From assembly GCF_000759675.1 (NCBI RefSeq), contig NZ_BAWM01000098.1, positions 1-64,000 of the forward strand: a DNA stretch of 64,000 bases, in the 5' to 3' direction. Source of the stretch: Neobacillus niacini. Lineage in GTDB: Bacteria > Bacillota > Bacilli > Bacillales > Cytobacillaceae. Made by a program: the position numbers and the translations under genes. Of this stretch, positions 1-8,435 are shown one piece after another. Every line of letters starts with the position of its first letter. Position 1 is the first letter of the stretch. A model generated the notes under the pieces. The model searched no databases. It was not told the origin of the DNA and was given only the letters and a program-made list of their open reading frames with translations.

Positions 1-83
1 CACTACCTGTCAGCTATACATTTCCGCCACAACGGCATGTTAGGGACTTTCACCCATTAGAGCGAAGCGCTGCCAAGCGCACA

Positions 84-338
84 CTAAAAACCAGAACTTT
101 TTTCTGGTTTTTTTAATGTTTTAATTCAACCAAGCGATAATAGATAATAAGAAAGGTTAGGAAAAATAAATAAAAACATATAGAGTACACGATTTGATAC
201 CCATTCTTATTATGAAAAACTCCATCTTTGCGACGAAGCCATTCATAGCAAATTGAAATTATTGTTGCAATGGATATAAAGAAAAAAAACTATTTTCTTA
301 GTGTTTTCGCCAAATTTTTCAGGAGATGGACAAGCGTT
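84..338 (-). pseudogene. Possible decayed small membrane-protein frame
   Basis: On the minus strand an open stretch (289 down to 84) encodes a peptide with two hydrophobic segments separated by a basic loop (YEWLRRKDG). It has no start codon. A second frame just upstream joins it only if a shift is allowed in a T8 run near 281-289. This could be a frameshifted small membrane protein or chance reading of A+T-rich intergenic DNA. Apart from this and the terminator at 86-114, the stretch up to 424 holds nothing I can identify except the leader of the next gene. Confidence 0.2.
86..114 (+). terminator. Intrinsic terminator at left edge
   Basis: A 10-bp stem (AAAAACCAGA paired with TCTGGTTTTT) with a short loop is followed by a T run. 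It would end a rightward transcription unit that starts before the window. Confidence 0.7.
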
Positions 339-424
339 GAGTCTCCTTTTCTATCTTTACCATATCTTAATAGTAGATTAATATTTTTTACATTTTTTTA
401 ATTTAAAGAGGGAGATGAAGCATT

Positions 425-1075
425 ATGCAACATAAGTCTAAGAATTCCGATGAAGCAATGTTAATAAAAGAGATTAACAAAATAAAGGTGACGAAGCCTG
501 AATCTACAGGAATAATCATTCATAATCCGACAGACCTTCCTATCATCATCCAGGAAGAGAAGCGTGTTGTCATTGGCATTGATGAAACTCGTTATGCAGC
601 GTATTTCGAAGAAGAGGAAAAAGCCGAAAAAGAGTTTCAAGCCCTTCAGATGGGAGCGGAACGAGGAATTACTCCAATTGTTTATGAAAGAAGAGGGACT
701 TACGTAGTAATGGAATCCATACAAGCGCCGACTTTAGCTGATTACCTGAAAAACAATCCTTTAACCATTGAATTAATACAAAAGCTTCTTGGTCTTCTCG
801 ATGATTTTAAGGCAATTGGTTTTACCCGTCTTGATCACGACCCCGCATTCATTTACTTAATGCCGGACGGCAGTCTTAAGGTAGTAAACTTACACCGCCA
901 TAACAAACTACCACCTAAGCAGTTTCCACAGCGAATGATCAAGGGAATGGGTAATCAGGTTACTGTCTTTCTCCAGTACGTAAAAGAATTTGAACCCACT
1001 TTGTATAACACTTGGACAAATCATCCTAAGTTCAATGCCACTATCGCAAAAGCAAAGTTAGGTAAAAGTAAATAG
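425..1075 (+). CDS. YrzF-like protein kinase fold, probable pseudokinase
   Basis: A 216-residue protein of the small YrzF-type kinase-like family of bacilli. The C-terminal half keeps the family pattern: MESIQAPTLADYL as hinge, RLDHDPAFIYLMPDG as a catalytic-loop equivalent and LKVVNLH at the DFG position. The N-terminal half, when aligned by eye to the related gene at 6279-6908, lacks the glycine-rich loop and the VKIY lysine segment. It also has N instead of D at the DFG position. I infer a pseudokinase or regulatory partner. It has a GAGGGAGAT ribosome site and lies 16 bp before the glycosyltransferase gene, so it probably heads that operon. Confidence 0.6.
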   Translation: MQHKSKNSDEAMLIKEINKIKVTKPESTGIIIHNPTDLPIIIQEEKRVVIGIDETRYAAYFEEEEKAEKEFQALQMGAERGITPIVYERRGTYVVMESIQAPTLADYLKNNPLTIELIQKLLGLLDDFKAIGFTRLDHDPAFIYLMPDGSLKVVNLHRHNKLPPKQFPQRMIKGMGNQVTVFLQYVKEFEPTLYNTWTNHPKFNATIAKAKLGKSK

Positions 1076-1091
1076 GAGGTGCTTGGAATTC

Positions 1092-2228
1092 ATGAAAGTA
1101 GCAATGATTAGCTGGGAATATCCGCCGCAATTTTCCGGGGGGTTGGGCATCCACTGTCAAGCCATTGTTCGAGAATTGACAAGCATCGGGGTTAGTGTTG
1201 ATTTTTACCTCCCTGCGTTTAAGAAACTCGAATTTGATACTCCAAAGGGTATGGTTATTCATCATGTACAGATGAACAAGCCATTCTCGGATTATTCTTA
1301 TTTAGGAACTGCCATATGGGAATCTGTGATGGATTTCCGGAATCGACTGGATGAAGTATTTCAGCCGGAAGGTATTGATATCATTCATGCGCACGATTGG
1401 ATGGGTGTATTTGCAGCATCAGGAATCGCCCAAAAATACAAGATTCCCCTCATCTGGACTGTTCATTCTACAGAATATGATCGAGCTGCGGGAAATTCAC
1501 TTAATCCAGCGATTTTTACTATTGAACAAGAAGCTTTTCTTACCGTGAATCATACGATTTCTGTCTCCCAAGGGACAAAACAAATTCTGATTGATCGTTA
1601 TCGAGCCGATCCGGATAAAATAACTGCAATCTACAATGGTATTGACGTCTCATCTTTTGAACAGATGGTAAACAGAGATTATCAAAAAATTGAAGGGCAT
1701 ATATTATTTCTCGGTAGATTGACCGGCCAGAAAGCTCCAGATGATTTTTTACAAGCAGCTAGTTTTGTTCTTGCAGAACGTAATGATGTCCGCTTTAAAA
1801 TAGCAGGGGATGGTGACTTACTCAATAAGTTACGTCTCAAAGCACGCCGCTTGAAAATTGCTGATCGTGTTGAGTTTACAGGCAGTGTCTTTGGTGAGAA
1901 ATTGCAAGAATGTTACAAAAATGCCATACTTTTTGTTCTTCCAGCCAGATCTGAACCTTTTGGAATAACCGTTTTGGAAGCAATGGCTGCAGGTATCCCG
2001 ACCATCATCTCGTCCTCAACCGGAGTTGGGGAAATTGTCAAGAATGTTCATATCATTGAGCCGAATCAGCCGAAGGAATTGGCAAAAGCGATCATTCACC
2101 TCCTGGACAACCCAGAGCTAAGACAAACCTTAGGGCAAAAAGGTGCTCAAGAAGCACGGACATGGTCTTGGAGCCTTGCAGCAAAGAAGACTCGCCAATT
2201 ATATTTAAAGCTATTAAACACAAAGTAA
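1092..2228 (+). CDS. Glycosyltransferase family 4, glycogen-synthase-like
   Basis: A 378-residue retaining GT-B enzyme. The N-terminal Rossmann domain opens MKVAMISWEYPPQFSGGLG, whose GGLG loop is typical of glycogen and starch synthases and related GT4 enzymes. The C-terminal domain carries GRLTGQKAP and the E-x7-E motif in EPFGITVLE, which binds the sugar nucleotide. I chose ATG 1092 because AGGAGGT at 1074-1080 sits 11 bases ahead of it; an upstream TTG at 1083 is too close to that site. It is flanked by an APH-fold kinase and a GH57 enzyme, which suggests synthesis or trimming of a glucan or a phosphorylated sugar. Donor and acceptor cannot be told from sequence. Confidence 0.85.
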   Translation: MKVAMISWEYPPQFSGGLGIHCQAIVRELTSIGVSVDFYLPAFKKLEFDTPKGMVIHHVQMNKPFSDYSYLGTAIWESVMDFRNRLDEVFQPEGIDIIHAHDWMGVFAASGIAQKYKIPLIWTVHSTEYDRAAGNSLNPAIFTIEQEAFLTVNHTISVSQGTKQILIDRYRADPDKITAIYNGIDVSSFEQMVNRDYQKIEGHILFLGRLTGQKAPDDFLQAASFVLAERNDVRFKIAGDGDLLNKLRLKARRLKIADRVEFTGSVFGEKLQECYKNAILFVLPARSEPFGITVLEAMAAGIPTIISSSTGVGEIVKNVHIIEPNQPKELAKAIIHLLDNPELRQTLGQKGAQEARTWSWSLAAKKTRQLYLKLLNTK

Positions 2229-2267
2229 TAATCTATTTTATTTATTAAGGAAAGGAGTTAATAGAAT

Positions 2268-3257
2268 ATGTCAAACGAGACACAACTTCCTGCAATTGAG
2301 GATATTATTTCAGCCTATCAAGATTGCTATGGGACAAGCAGACAGGTTCTGCAAGCTGTACTCATTTCCTACACCCCTAAAATACGGAAAATGATCCTAG
2401 AATATCTTGTAACCTTCCGTAATCAAGATGGAGAGTTGGAAGAAGAATCATTAATTGGAAAAGTGTATTCTGATCAAAAAAAAGGAATTGAAAGCTATCG
2501 GTTTTTGCAATATTTGTGGAACAATGGATTGGGTTCTGACCCTCAGTATACGATAGTACATCCGATCGCTTATTTACAGAAATGGAGATTGATGATTATG
2601 TCTAAGTCTCCTGGCAAAACATTGGACGATTGGATACATGATCCAAATATGAATAGCAAGCAGCTAGCCTTTCTGATTTCAGAATGGTTGACACGAATGC
2701 ATGAGATTCCTCTTACAGAGATCCGCGAAGCGACACGAACACGAGCCAATGCTGACATGAGGCGTTTTTATGAAGATCTTACAGAACGAATACCAAAAGA
2801 AAAATCAAGGCTAAAATCTATATATGATAAATTTATTAAAAATTCAGAAAAAAATAGAACAGACGAAACAGTGTTACTTCATGGTGACTTTCATACAAAA
2901 AATGTATTCTTGCATGAGGAAAACGTCATTGCGATTGATTTTGATCACCATTTTGCAGGTGACCCCGCCTGGGATGTAGCGTATTTGGCATGTCAAATTC
3001 AGGTAAGCGGCTTTTTCAAGAAAGGGAATTTTGATTTTTTTCAACCAATGATTAAGTATTTCATTGAAAAGTATTTTGATGCTCATCCTGCCTACGACAA
3101 ACAGTCATTTCTTGACCGAATCTCTTTATACAGTGCTCGTTCCCTTTTTGAAAGCCTGCACTATGAATTATGTGTCCTAAATACAGGAAAATTTACCATT
3201 ATAGATCCTTTTCTTACCAAGTGCGAGCTGTATTTGCAAGGAAAGGGTTATAAATGA
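2268..3257 (+). CDS. APH-fold phosphotransferase (sugar or small-molecule kinase)
   Basis: A 329-residue member of the aminoglycoside/choline phosphotransferase superfamily. The Brenner-type motif LLHGDFHTKN gives catalytic Asp207 and Asn212. IDFDHH gives the metal aspartate at 224, and GDPAWDVAYL follows as usual. The ATP lysine is probably K65 in LIGKVY. Relatives include maltokinase, choline kinase, spore-coat CotS and homoserine kinases, so antibiotic resistance should not be assumed. It overlaps the GH57 gene by 4 bases (ATGA), which indicates translational coupling and a joint role with that enzyme. Confidence 0.8.
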   Translation: MSNETQLPAIEDIISAYQDCYGTSRQVLQAVLISYTPKIRKMILEYLVTFRNQDGELEEESLIGKVYSDQKKGIESYRFLQYLWNNGLGSDPQYTIVHPIAYLQKWRLMIMSKSPGKTLDDWIHDPNMNSKQLAFLISEWLTRMHEIPLTEIREATRTRANADMRRFYEDLTERIPKEKSRLKSIYDKFIKNSEKNRTDETVLLHGDFHTKNVFLHEENVIAIDFDHHFAGDPAWDVAYLACQIQVSGFFKKGNFDFFQPMIKYFIEKYFDAHPAYDKQSFLDRISLYSARSLFESLHYELCVLNTGKFTIIDPFLTKCELYLQGKGYK

Positions 3258-5200
3258 GCGGCCCATCCATTCCCATTGCCATCGTTCACCATGCCAATCA
3301 ATACCTGATCACTAACGGCTACGACAATCGTCCGGGTATCGATGAGATTATTGGGCCTCCTGACGCTACCTCCGGTTTACGAGCAGTATTTGATCTCCAT
3401 TCCCAATATAACATACCCTTCCACCTCCATATTAGCGGCACGTTTATCGAAGCATGCGCCTGGTTTGATCCGCTTTTTCTTGAAGAAATTGTTGAATTAA
3501 GAAAATCGGGATTAGTAGAGATTATTGGTTCTACGTATGCCCAAAATATTATGCCTTTGTTTGATCGCGAACATAATCGCTATCAAGTTGAAGAAGAACT
3601 GCGTCTGTTCGAAACGTGGCTTGGATCCGAAATTTCTGAGGTAACGGGATTTTGGGTTCCTGAACGAGTATGGAATACCCAAAAACTAGCTAATGTTCTT
3701 ACTGATACAAGTCTTCCTAATGGAGGGTTTCAATATGTTCTAGTGGATGACCGCTTGATCTTATCTAATGCTTCACGTGGAAACTTTGATCTTAATCCAC
3801 GCTTTATTCCCGAACTTTTTGAAGCTCATCGTATTGAAGGGAGTCAAGGTTTAATCGCGCTTCCGCTCTCTTATGAAATGCGTTTATCTGTCCCTCTTGA
3901 AACAGAGAAGCATGAACAACGATTAAATATTCTTATGTCGCAAATGCAGCAAGAGATCATTAACGGTCGAGACGTAATTGCAATCTATGGCGATGATATG
4001 GAGAAGGTTGCAGGAATTCCTCCTTGGAATCCTCTTGCTGTTGAACATTATCGTTGTTTCCTAGAATGGTTGATTAATAGACAAGATGTTACACCCGTTC
4101 TTCTTCAGTCATGGTTGGCTAATCACAAAATTCAACCCCAGCGTCCTATCGGAACTGGTACCTACCGAGAGCTGGCTACAGAGTTTGGAGCTGGTGAAGA
4201 TTATATGAATTGGGCAAATTCACAGGCTTGGGCTCCTTATCAACGATCCTTGATCAAAACGTGGGAGGAGCTTAAAAAGCTTTCATCTAAGACTAATCCA
4301 CAGTCTTCATTACTTGTACTAGCACGAAAACACTTTCTTGCTTGTACTTATGAAACAGGTTGGCACGACGCTCCAAACAGTATTCACAGCGATCCAGACA
4401 GCAGCGGTGTCCCATTACCCGCTCCTTGGGCACGTGCAGTCGCAAGTCATGTTCGGGCAACCTCAATCCTGATGGAAGCAGTAAAATGGGAAAATGATTG
4501 CGATAACTCCAGCCTCATTCATGCTTTTGAAGTTGATTTAGATAATGACGGTCATAAGGAAGTCATATTACGAAATAATGTTTTAGCCGCAGTGATTTCG
4601 CCTCGTTTCGGCGGGCGTATCATTTACCTGTTTTTTTATAAAGAAGTTGATGGACAGCTTATCGTTGGTAATCCATCAGACGACTGGAATTGGTTGGAGG
4701 AACTAAACGACTTTATGGACGTTCCAATGAATCATCCAGGCGCATTGGCAGATTATGGATTTGAACATGACACATATGAACTTCTTTCTCTCACGATAAA
4801 AGAAAATCAAGAAGTTGAGCTCGTGATCGTGAACAAGCAATCAAACAGTGCTGCCTATGGGATGACCAAACACTTTTTACTCAAAAAAGGACAAGGTGAA
4901 ATCAATATTAAATATGACCATATTCCTTCAAACATTTTGCCTCTATCACTCGATATTGGTTTATCACCAGACTACTTGCGATTATTGCGCGAAGGCCGCT
5001 CCGACATTCTCCCTTACCAAAATGAAGACAAGAGAGGGTTTCAAAACGGGAAAGTGATTTCTTGGGTATCCCTAAAGTCAGAGAATATCATTTGGAGGAT
5101 GCCTCGTATTCCTATTTTCGGACACGGCTTTTGTTTGGGGCTTACAGTCACATCTACCTCTGCTTCATTTTGTCTAGGAGCAGAGCTTTCATCAAATTAG
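3254..5200 (+). CDS. Glycoside hydrolase family 57 protein
   Basis: A 648-residue protein. Region 1 (VHHANQYL), region 2 (EIIGSTYAQNIMP), region 3 (GFWVPERVW, nucleophile Glu137) and region 4 (AIYGDDMEK, acid/base Asp247 or Asp248) follow the GH57 order. A C-terminal beta-rich part (from about residue 440) resembles the extra domain of GH57 amylases and 4-alpha-glucanotransferases. The family acts on alpha-glucans (alpha-amylase, branching enzyme, glucanotransferase, galactosidase); which activity applies is unknown. No signal peptide is visible, so it acts in the cytoplasm. It is coupled to the kinase gene upstream and followed after 21 bp by the HipA-like kinase gene. Confidence 0.8.
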   Translation: MSGPSIPIAIVHHANQYLITNGYDNRPGIDEIIGPPDATSGLRAVFDLHSQYNIPFHLHISGTFIEACAWFDPLFLEEIVELRKSGLVEIIGSTYAQNIMPLFDREHNRYQVEEELRLFETWLGSEISEVTGFWVPERVWNTQKLANVLTDTSLPNGGFQYVLVDDRLILSNASRGNFDLNPRFIPELFEAHRIEGSQGLIALPLSYEMRLSVPLETEKHEQRLNILMSQMQQEIINGRDVIAIYGDDMEKVAGIPPWNPLAVEHYRCFLEWLINRQDVTPVLLQSWLANHKIQPQRPIGTGTYRELATEFGAGEDYMNWANSQAWAPYQRSLIKTWEELKKLSSKTNPQSSLLVLARKHFLACTYETGWHDAPNSIHSDPDSSGVPLPAPWARAVASHVRATSILMEAVKWENDCDNSSLIHAFEVDLDNDGHKEVILRNNVLAAVISPRFGGRIIYLFFYKEVDGQLIVGNPSDDWNWLEELNDFMDVPMNHPGALADYGFEHDTYELLSLTIKENQEVELVIVNKQSNSAAYGMTKHFLLKKGQGEINIKYDHIPSNILPLSLDIGLSPDYLRLLREGRSDILPYQNEDKRGFQNGKVISWVSLKSENIIWRMPRIPIFGHGFCLGLTVTSTSASFCLGAELSSN

Positions 5201-5221
5201 ATAAAGGAGGATTTAATTAGT

Positions 5222-5995
5222 ATGAATCAGAACATACATCCTGTTCAGCTGCTGGAAACCTTCTTTAAAGGTTATTCCAAACCTCAGCACATTCTTTTTA
5301 GTGATGGTCGCACGTATGTAGTGAAGTTCAAAAATAATCCATCTGGAACGAGAGTTATGGTAAACGAGTACATTGCCGGTAAATTAGGCCAACTTCTCTC
5401 CCTTCCCGTTGTACCTTTTGAAGTGGTACAAATAGAAGATGATTTTATTAAGGAGTCTCCAATTCTTTCTAAACACAAGTTCACCTCTGGGAGCCAGTTT
5501 GCCAGTTTGTTTATTGACAATTGTATTCAACTCTTAAGGGATTCGCAGAATGAACACGTAAAAGTAAGCAATCGAGATCATCTCGCCTTAATGATGGTAT
5601 TCGATCTTTGGATAGGCAATACAGATCGTAAAGAGAACAATGTCCTGCTCGAACCCGCTGAGAACGGGGAGTATTATCTCCATATGATCGACCACGGCCG
5701 TTGTTTTTCTGAAGCGAAATGGACCGTCAAAACACTAAGGAAAATGCCTAAGGTGGCTGTTAACCTAAACGTTCATAAGTGGTGCGTTTCTTTACTGCAA
5801 AGTCAAAACGAGATAAATGCAGCGATTGAAAAAATAATGGCCATTCCAGAAAAGGCAATTCATGATGTAATCAAATCGATCCCTGAGGATTGGGATGTAT
5901 CGGAAATGGAAAGGGAGGCGCTTGTCACCCACCTTGTTAATGCAAAACAACTATTACCAGAGCTAAATTTACAATCCAAAAAAAAGAAAAAATAA
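5222..5995 (+). CDS. HipA-like kinase domain protein
   Basis: A 257-residue protein with the HipA-type kinase core: lysine 35 in YVVKFKN, the catalytic run GNTDRKENN (Asp135, Asn139/140) and the metal site MIDHGRCF (Asp157). It lacks the N-terminal HipA domain of true toxin kinases and has no HipB-type HTH partner beside it, so a toxin-antitoxin role is not supported. A lysine-rich tail (KKKKK) ends the protein. A ribosome site AAGGAGG precedes it. It is the last gene of the cluster and is followed by a strong terminator. Its substrate might be a metabolite or a protein of this cluster. Confidence 0.75.
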   Translation: MNQNIHPVQLLETFFKGYSKPQHILFSDGRTYVVKFKNNPSGTRVMVNEYIAGKLGQLLSLPVVPFEVVQIEDDFIKESPILSKHKFTSGSQFASLFIDNCIQLLRDSQNEHVKVSNRDHLALMMVFDLWIGNTDRKENNVLLEPAENGEYYLHMIDHGRCFSEAKWTVKTLRKMPKVAVNLNVHKWCVSLLQSQNEINAAIEKIMAIPEKAIHDVIKSIPEDWDVSEMEREALVTHLVNAKQLLPELNLQSKKKKK

Positions 5996-6001
5996 AGGAA
6001 T

Positions 6002-6030
6002 AAAGGTTCTGCCTTATGGCAGAACCTTTT
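6002..6030 (+). terminator. Terminator of the GT4/GH57 operon
   Basis: A 12-bp stem (AAAGGTTCTGCC with GGCAGAACCTTT), a TTAT loop and a TTTT tail lie 7 bp after the HipA-like stop codon. Confidence 0.9.
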
Positions 6031-6040
6031 CTAGGCTAAT

Positions 6041-6077
6041 AAGAAAGGATAAATTTTTCAAATTTATCCTTTCTTTT
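6041..6077. terminator. Second inverted repeat, probably bidirectional terminator
   Basis: A 16-bp arm (AAGAAAGGATAAATTT) and its exact complement are separated by a few bases and end in TTTT. It can form on either strand between the operon and the converging kinase gene at 6279-6908. Confidence 0.6.
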
Positions 6078-6190
6078 CGAGCATTAGTGCACTAAGGAAG
6101 GGCTCCGTAAGCATAAGCATCGCAGTCGAAAGGCTGTGCTTTTCGACGAACTCTGTCTCATGAACCGCCTTTAAGGCTCGCCAATCGGTG
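6078..6190. repeat. Intergenic element with hairpin, possibly a dispersed repeat
   Basis: GC-richer than its surroundings. It contains a stem GTCGAAAG / CTTTTCGAC (6125-6147) and words such as AAGCATAAGC that recall the larger hairpin at 15846-16000. I believe similar elements are scattered through Bacillaceae intergenic regions, but no second full copy is in this window. Confidence 0.3.
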
Positions 6191-6278
6191 ATTCTTTTAG
6201 ACAAAATAAAACCTTTCTCTCATAGGTGTTACAGAGTAAATGAAGCGAATAGAATGATGGAAAAACTGTACACTTAAC

Positions 6279-6908
6279 CTATACTTGTCCTTTCACTTTC
6301 GTCATTAAATCATGAAAATCAGGTTCATTTACCCAGCGTTTATACCATTTAGGGCTAATTTCTTGGACAAATCGAACGAAATCTTCAGCGTTAACTCCCA
6401 TATCACCAATTAGTTTTTTTGCTAAGAGGACAGGCTGAGGTTTAATCATGTGAACCACATCAATTACTTTCATTTTCCCATCAGGAACCACATAGATGTG
6501 CCGCGCAGAATGATCGAAACGATTGTAGCCTGCTTGTTCAAATGAATCCAATACATCAATAATTTTGGCCGTTAATTCCTTGTCAAGTGGATTCTGGTCT
6601 AAATATTCGAAAAGAGTTGGATATTTCAAGTATTCCATAACAATAAAATTTTCTCCCGTTAAATACACCTTTGGACAAATGCCAATATTACCTCCAAGTT
6701 GCAATCCATGAAGCTCACGATCCAGGTCTTGTTTCACACAGTAGATTTTCACACAGCGATTTTCATCTATTTGAAAAACAGCCCCTTGGTGTCCTTTTCC
6801 CAATAACTTAAAACTTGTTGGGTTATTAATTTCCACACTGCCGGATTGCTTCGATATATGAATTTTATCCAGTTTATCGACAATCTCATTTTCCAAATTC
6901 ACTCTCAA
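6279..6908 (-). CDS. YrzF-like serine/threonine kinase-type protein
   Basis: A 209-residue relative of the gene at 425-1075, sharing the lineup LQLGGNIGICPKVY, MEYLKYPTLFEYL and VPDGKMKVIDV. This copy keeps the ATP features: glycine loop LGKGHQGAVF (about residues 36-45), a lysine in CVKIY, and an Asp in VIDV at the DFG position. The catalytic loop is DHSARHIY rather than HRDxxxxN, as in the short YrzF family. It converges on the operon that carries the degenerate copy. The two probably arose by duplication, and one may act on or regulate the other. Confidence 0.65.
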   Translation of the reverse strand: MRVNLENEIVDKLDKIHISKQSGSVEINNPTSFKLLGKGHQGAVFQIDENRCVKIYCVKQDLDRELHGLQLGGNIGICPKVYLTGENFIVMEYLKYPTLFEYLDQNPLDKELTAKIIDVLDSFEQAGYNRFDHSARHIYVVPDGKMKVIDVVHMIKPQPVLLAKKLIGDMGVNAEDFVRFVQEISPKWYKRWVNEPDFHDLMTKVKGQV

Positions 6909-7094
6909 CAGCCCCTTTCATATGTCTGAATATCTGATTACTATATTAGAATATGTTCTAAGTAAGGTGCTTGTGCTAGACAACTCTCTTGACCCGCTCA
7001 TTAAAATTGGCAGGAGAGAGTTTGTTTTCCAGTATATAAGCAAAAGTATGTGCGGACACAAAAAAACAACACGCCAGATTATGTGCAACAACAA

Positions 7095-7123
7095 GTCGCA
7101 CCCCTCTCAGAACCGTACGTGAA
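7095..7123 (-). mobile_element. Fragment of a group II intron
   Basis: Read on the minus strand, CACGTACGGTTCTGAGAGG followed by GGTG matches the conserved stretch that many bacterial group II introns carry just before the intron-encoded reverse transcriptase. Only about 30 bases are recognisable and no reverse transcriptase is nearby, so this is a remnant. The rest of the 6909-7137 gap holds nothing I can identify. Confidence 0.45.
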
Positions 7124-7137
7124 TTCAAATCTTTCTT

Positions 7138-7587
7138 TTATTTAATTGACTCTAAGTCCACAACAAGCATTTCTTTTGAGTTATCATCATGTACTTTTTG
7201 GGCAAAGTCCATTGCAAGCCGATAATACTTATGTGATAAATCAGTTTTACCAATCATACGTGCTGACCTACTTAATGCTTCATAGGCATACCCAATATAA
7301 AAAGGCTCGATATCATTCTCCACACTTACTTCTAAGCTCCGCTCCGCAAAGTAAAATGATCTCTCACCAAGATTTACTACTCCATAAACTCTAGAAAGCT
7401 GCCAATACCCAATTGATAGATTTTGTGGCGTATGATCTTCTACCTGGGTCCAATGGTAAAATGACGAATGTGCTAGGTGAATCATTTTCTCTTCATCTAA
7501 TTTTGTTCGTTCTGATAGTTCAAGATATTCCCAAACCTCATTAAAACAATTTACTGCCATTTGCTTATGGGAAAATGTGGATGTCAT
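7138..7587 (-). CDS. Hypothetical TPR-like helical protein
   Basis: A 149-residue soluble protein from ATG 7587 (MTSTFSHKQM), with AAAGGT about nine bases ahead. The longer form from 7620 would overlap the ywaF stop. Paired helices with small and aromatic residues (SIGYWQLSRVYGVVN, YIGYAYEALSRSARM, DLSHKYYRLAMDFA) look like two or three tetratricopeptide-type repeats. It follows the YwaF-like membrane protein by 7 bp, so the two are cotranscribed. Function unknown. Confidence 0.7.
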   Translation of the reverse strand: MTSTFSHKQMAVNCFNEVWEYLELSERTKLDEEKMIHLAHSSFYHWTQVEDHTPQNLSIGYWQLSRVYGVVNLGERSFYFAERSLEVSVENDIEPFYIGYAYEALSRSARMIGKTDLSHKYYRLAMDFAQKVHDDNSKEMLVVDLESIK

Positions 7588-7594
7588 CTGTCTG

Positions 7595-8320
7595 CTACCT
7601 TTCTTTTTCAAATCTATCAATGAACCAGAATGGCAAATACAATAACAAAAAGGTTATTAATGCAATGACCTCTAAAGGTATAAGATACAATGGCCATGGT
7701 CCTAAATAATCCAAAACGGATGGGTTTACTGGCTTTTCGGAGATATACATATAATTTCCTTCAATAAAATAATTCAATAAAAACACAAAAAAAGTATAAA
7801 GATTTAAGTATAAAAAAGCTTTCCACACACTCTTTGCTGTTGGTCTATATTTTTCTACCAATACCATAAATAAATTTGCCACCACGATTCCACCATGCGA
7901 AATAAAAAAGTGAACATAACGGAAATGTGGAAACGTATAAGCACTAATATCAGGGGTGATCATTGCCTGCAGAGCGCTTCCAACACCTGCAAAATAGGTA
8001 AATTCAAAGAGACTATAGCTCTTAGTAAGCAGTAAAGCTGCAGATAGAAGGATGGAAATACTGCTTAGGTGGAATGGCAGAGAATATTGAATAGTCCACT
8101 CCCCTACACGCCATAGCCATACATGCAGACTAATTTCTGAAATAAATAAAATTGCTGCCAATCCTACTCTAACAACGTTATTAAATGGCGGCTTCCTTAG
8201 TACTCTTCGAAATAGAAAGATTAAGACAATTACGCCAACTAAAACAAATAACGTCATCCAGTGTGTTTTTGAAAATAAAATAAAGGCATCTTCACCATCT
8301 GCTAGAAAATATCTTTCCAT
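7595..8320 (-). CDS. ywaF: YwaF family (TIGR02206) integral membrane protein
   Basis: A 241-residue protein with about six to seven hydrophobic helices and the family's conserved charged and aromatic residues inside membrane segments (SLHVWLWRVGEW, FHLSSISI, FPHFRYVHFFISHGG). B. subtilis YwaF and relatives have no established function. It is the first gene of a two-gene unit with the TPR-like protein and is divergent from the ABM-fold gene. Confidence 0.75.
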   Translation of the reverse strand: MERYFLADGEDAFILFSKTHWMTLFVLVGVIVLIFLFRRVLRKPPFNNVVRVGLAAILFISEISLHVWLWRVGEWTIQYSLPFHLSSISILLSAALLLTKSYSLFEFTYFAGVGSALQAMITPDISAYTFPHFRYVHFFISHGGIVVANLFMVLVEKYRPTAKSVWKAFLYLNLYTFFVFLLNYFIEGNYMYISEKPVNPSVLDYLGPWPLYLIPLEVIALITFLLLYLPFWFIDRFEKER

Positions 8321-8376
8321 CCGATCACCAATGTATTTATGTCATAAATAAATGCACTTCACGAAATAGCGTTTTG

Positions 8377-8406
8377 TTGACGTTTAATAGTATGTACGAT
8401 TATGAT
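8377..8406 (+). promoter_or_regulatory. Sigma-A-type promoter for the ABM-fold gene
   Basis: TTGACG at 8377-8382, an 18-bp spacer and TATGAT at 8401-8406 lie 30 bp before the start codon of the next gene. Confidence 0.6.
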
Positions 8407-8435
8407 GATTACTATAAAAATTAGGAGGTTATTAC

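Noticed and set aside
1..60. A 19-codon open frame ending at 60 (HYLSAIHFRHNGMLGTFTH)
   Set aside because: It may be the tail of a protein that starts before the window, but 19 residues are too few to name it and I could not confirm the impression of a familiar C terminus.
2268..3257. Aminoglycoside resistance phosphotransferase
   Set aside because: The APH fold is shared by many sugar and metabolite kinases, and the coupling to a GH57 gene points away from resistance.
5222..5995. HipA toxin of a toxin-antitoxin pair
   Set aside because: No HipB-type gene is adjacent and the N-terminal HipA domain is missing; a kinase of the local operon is a better reading.
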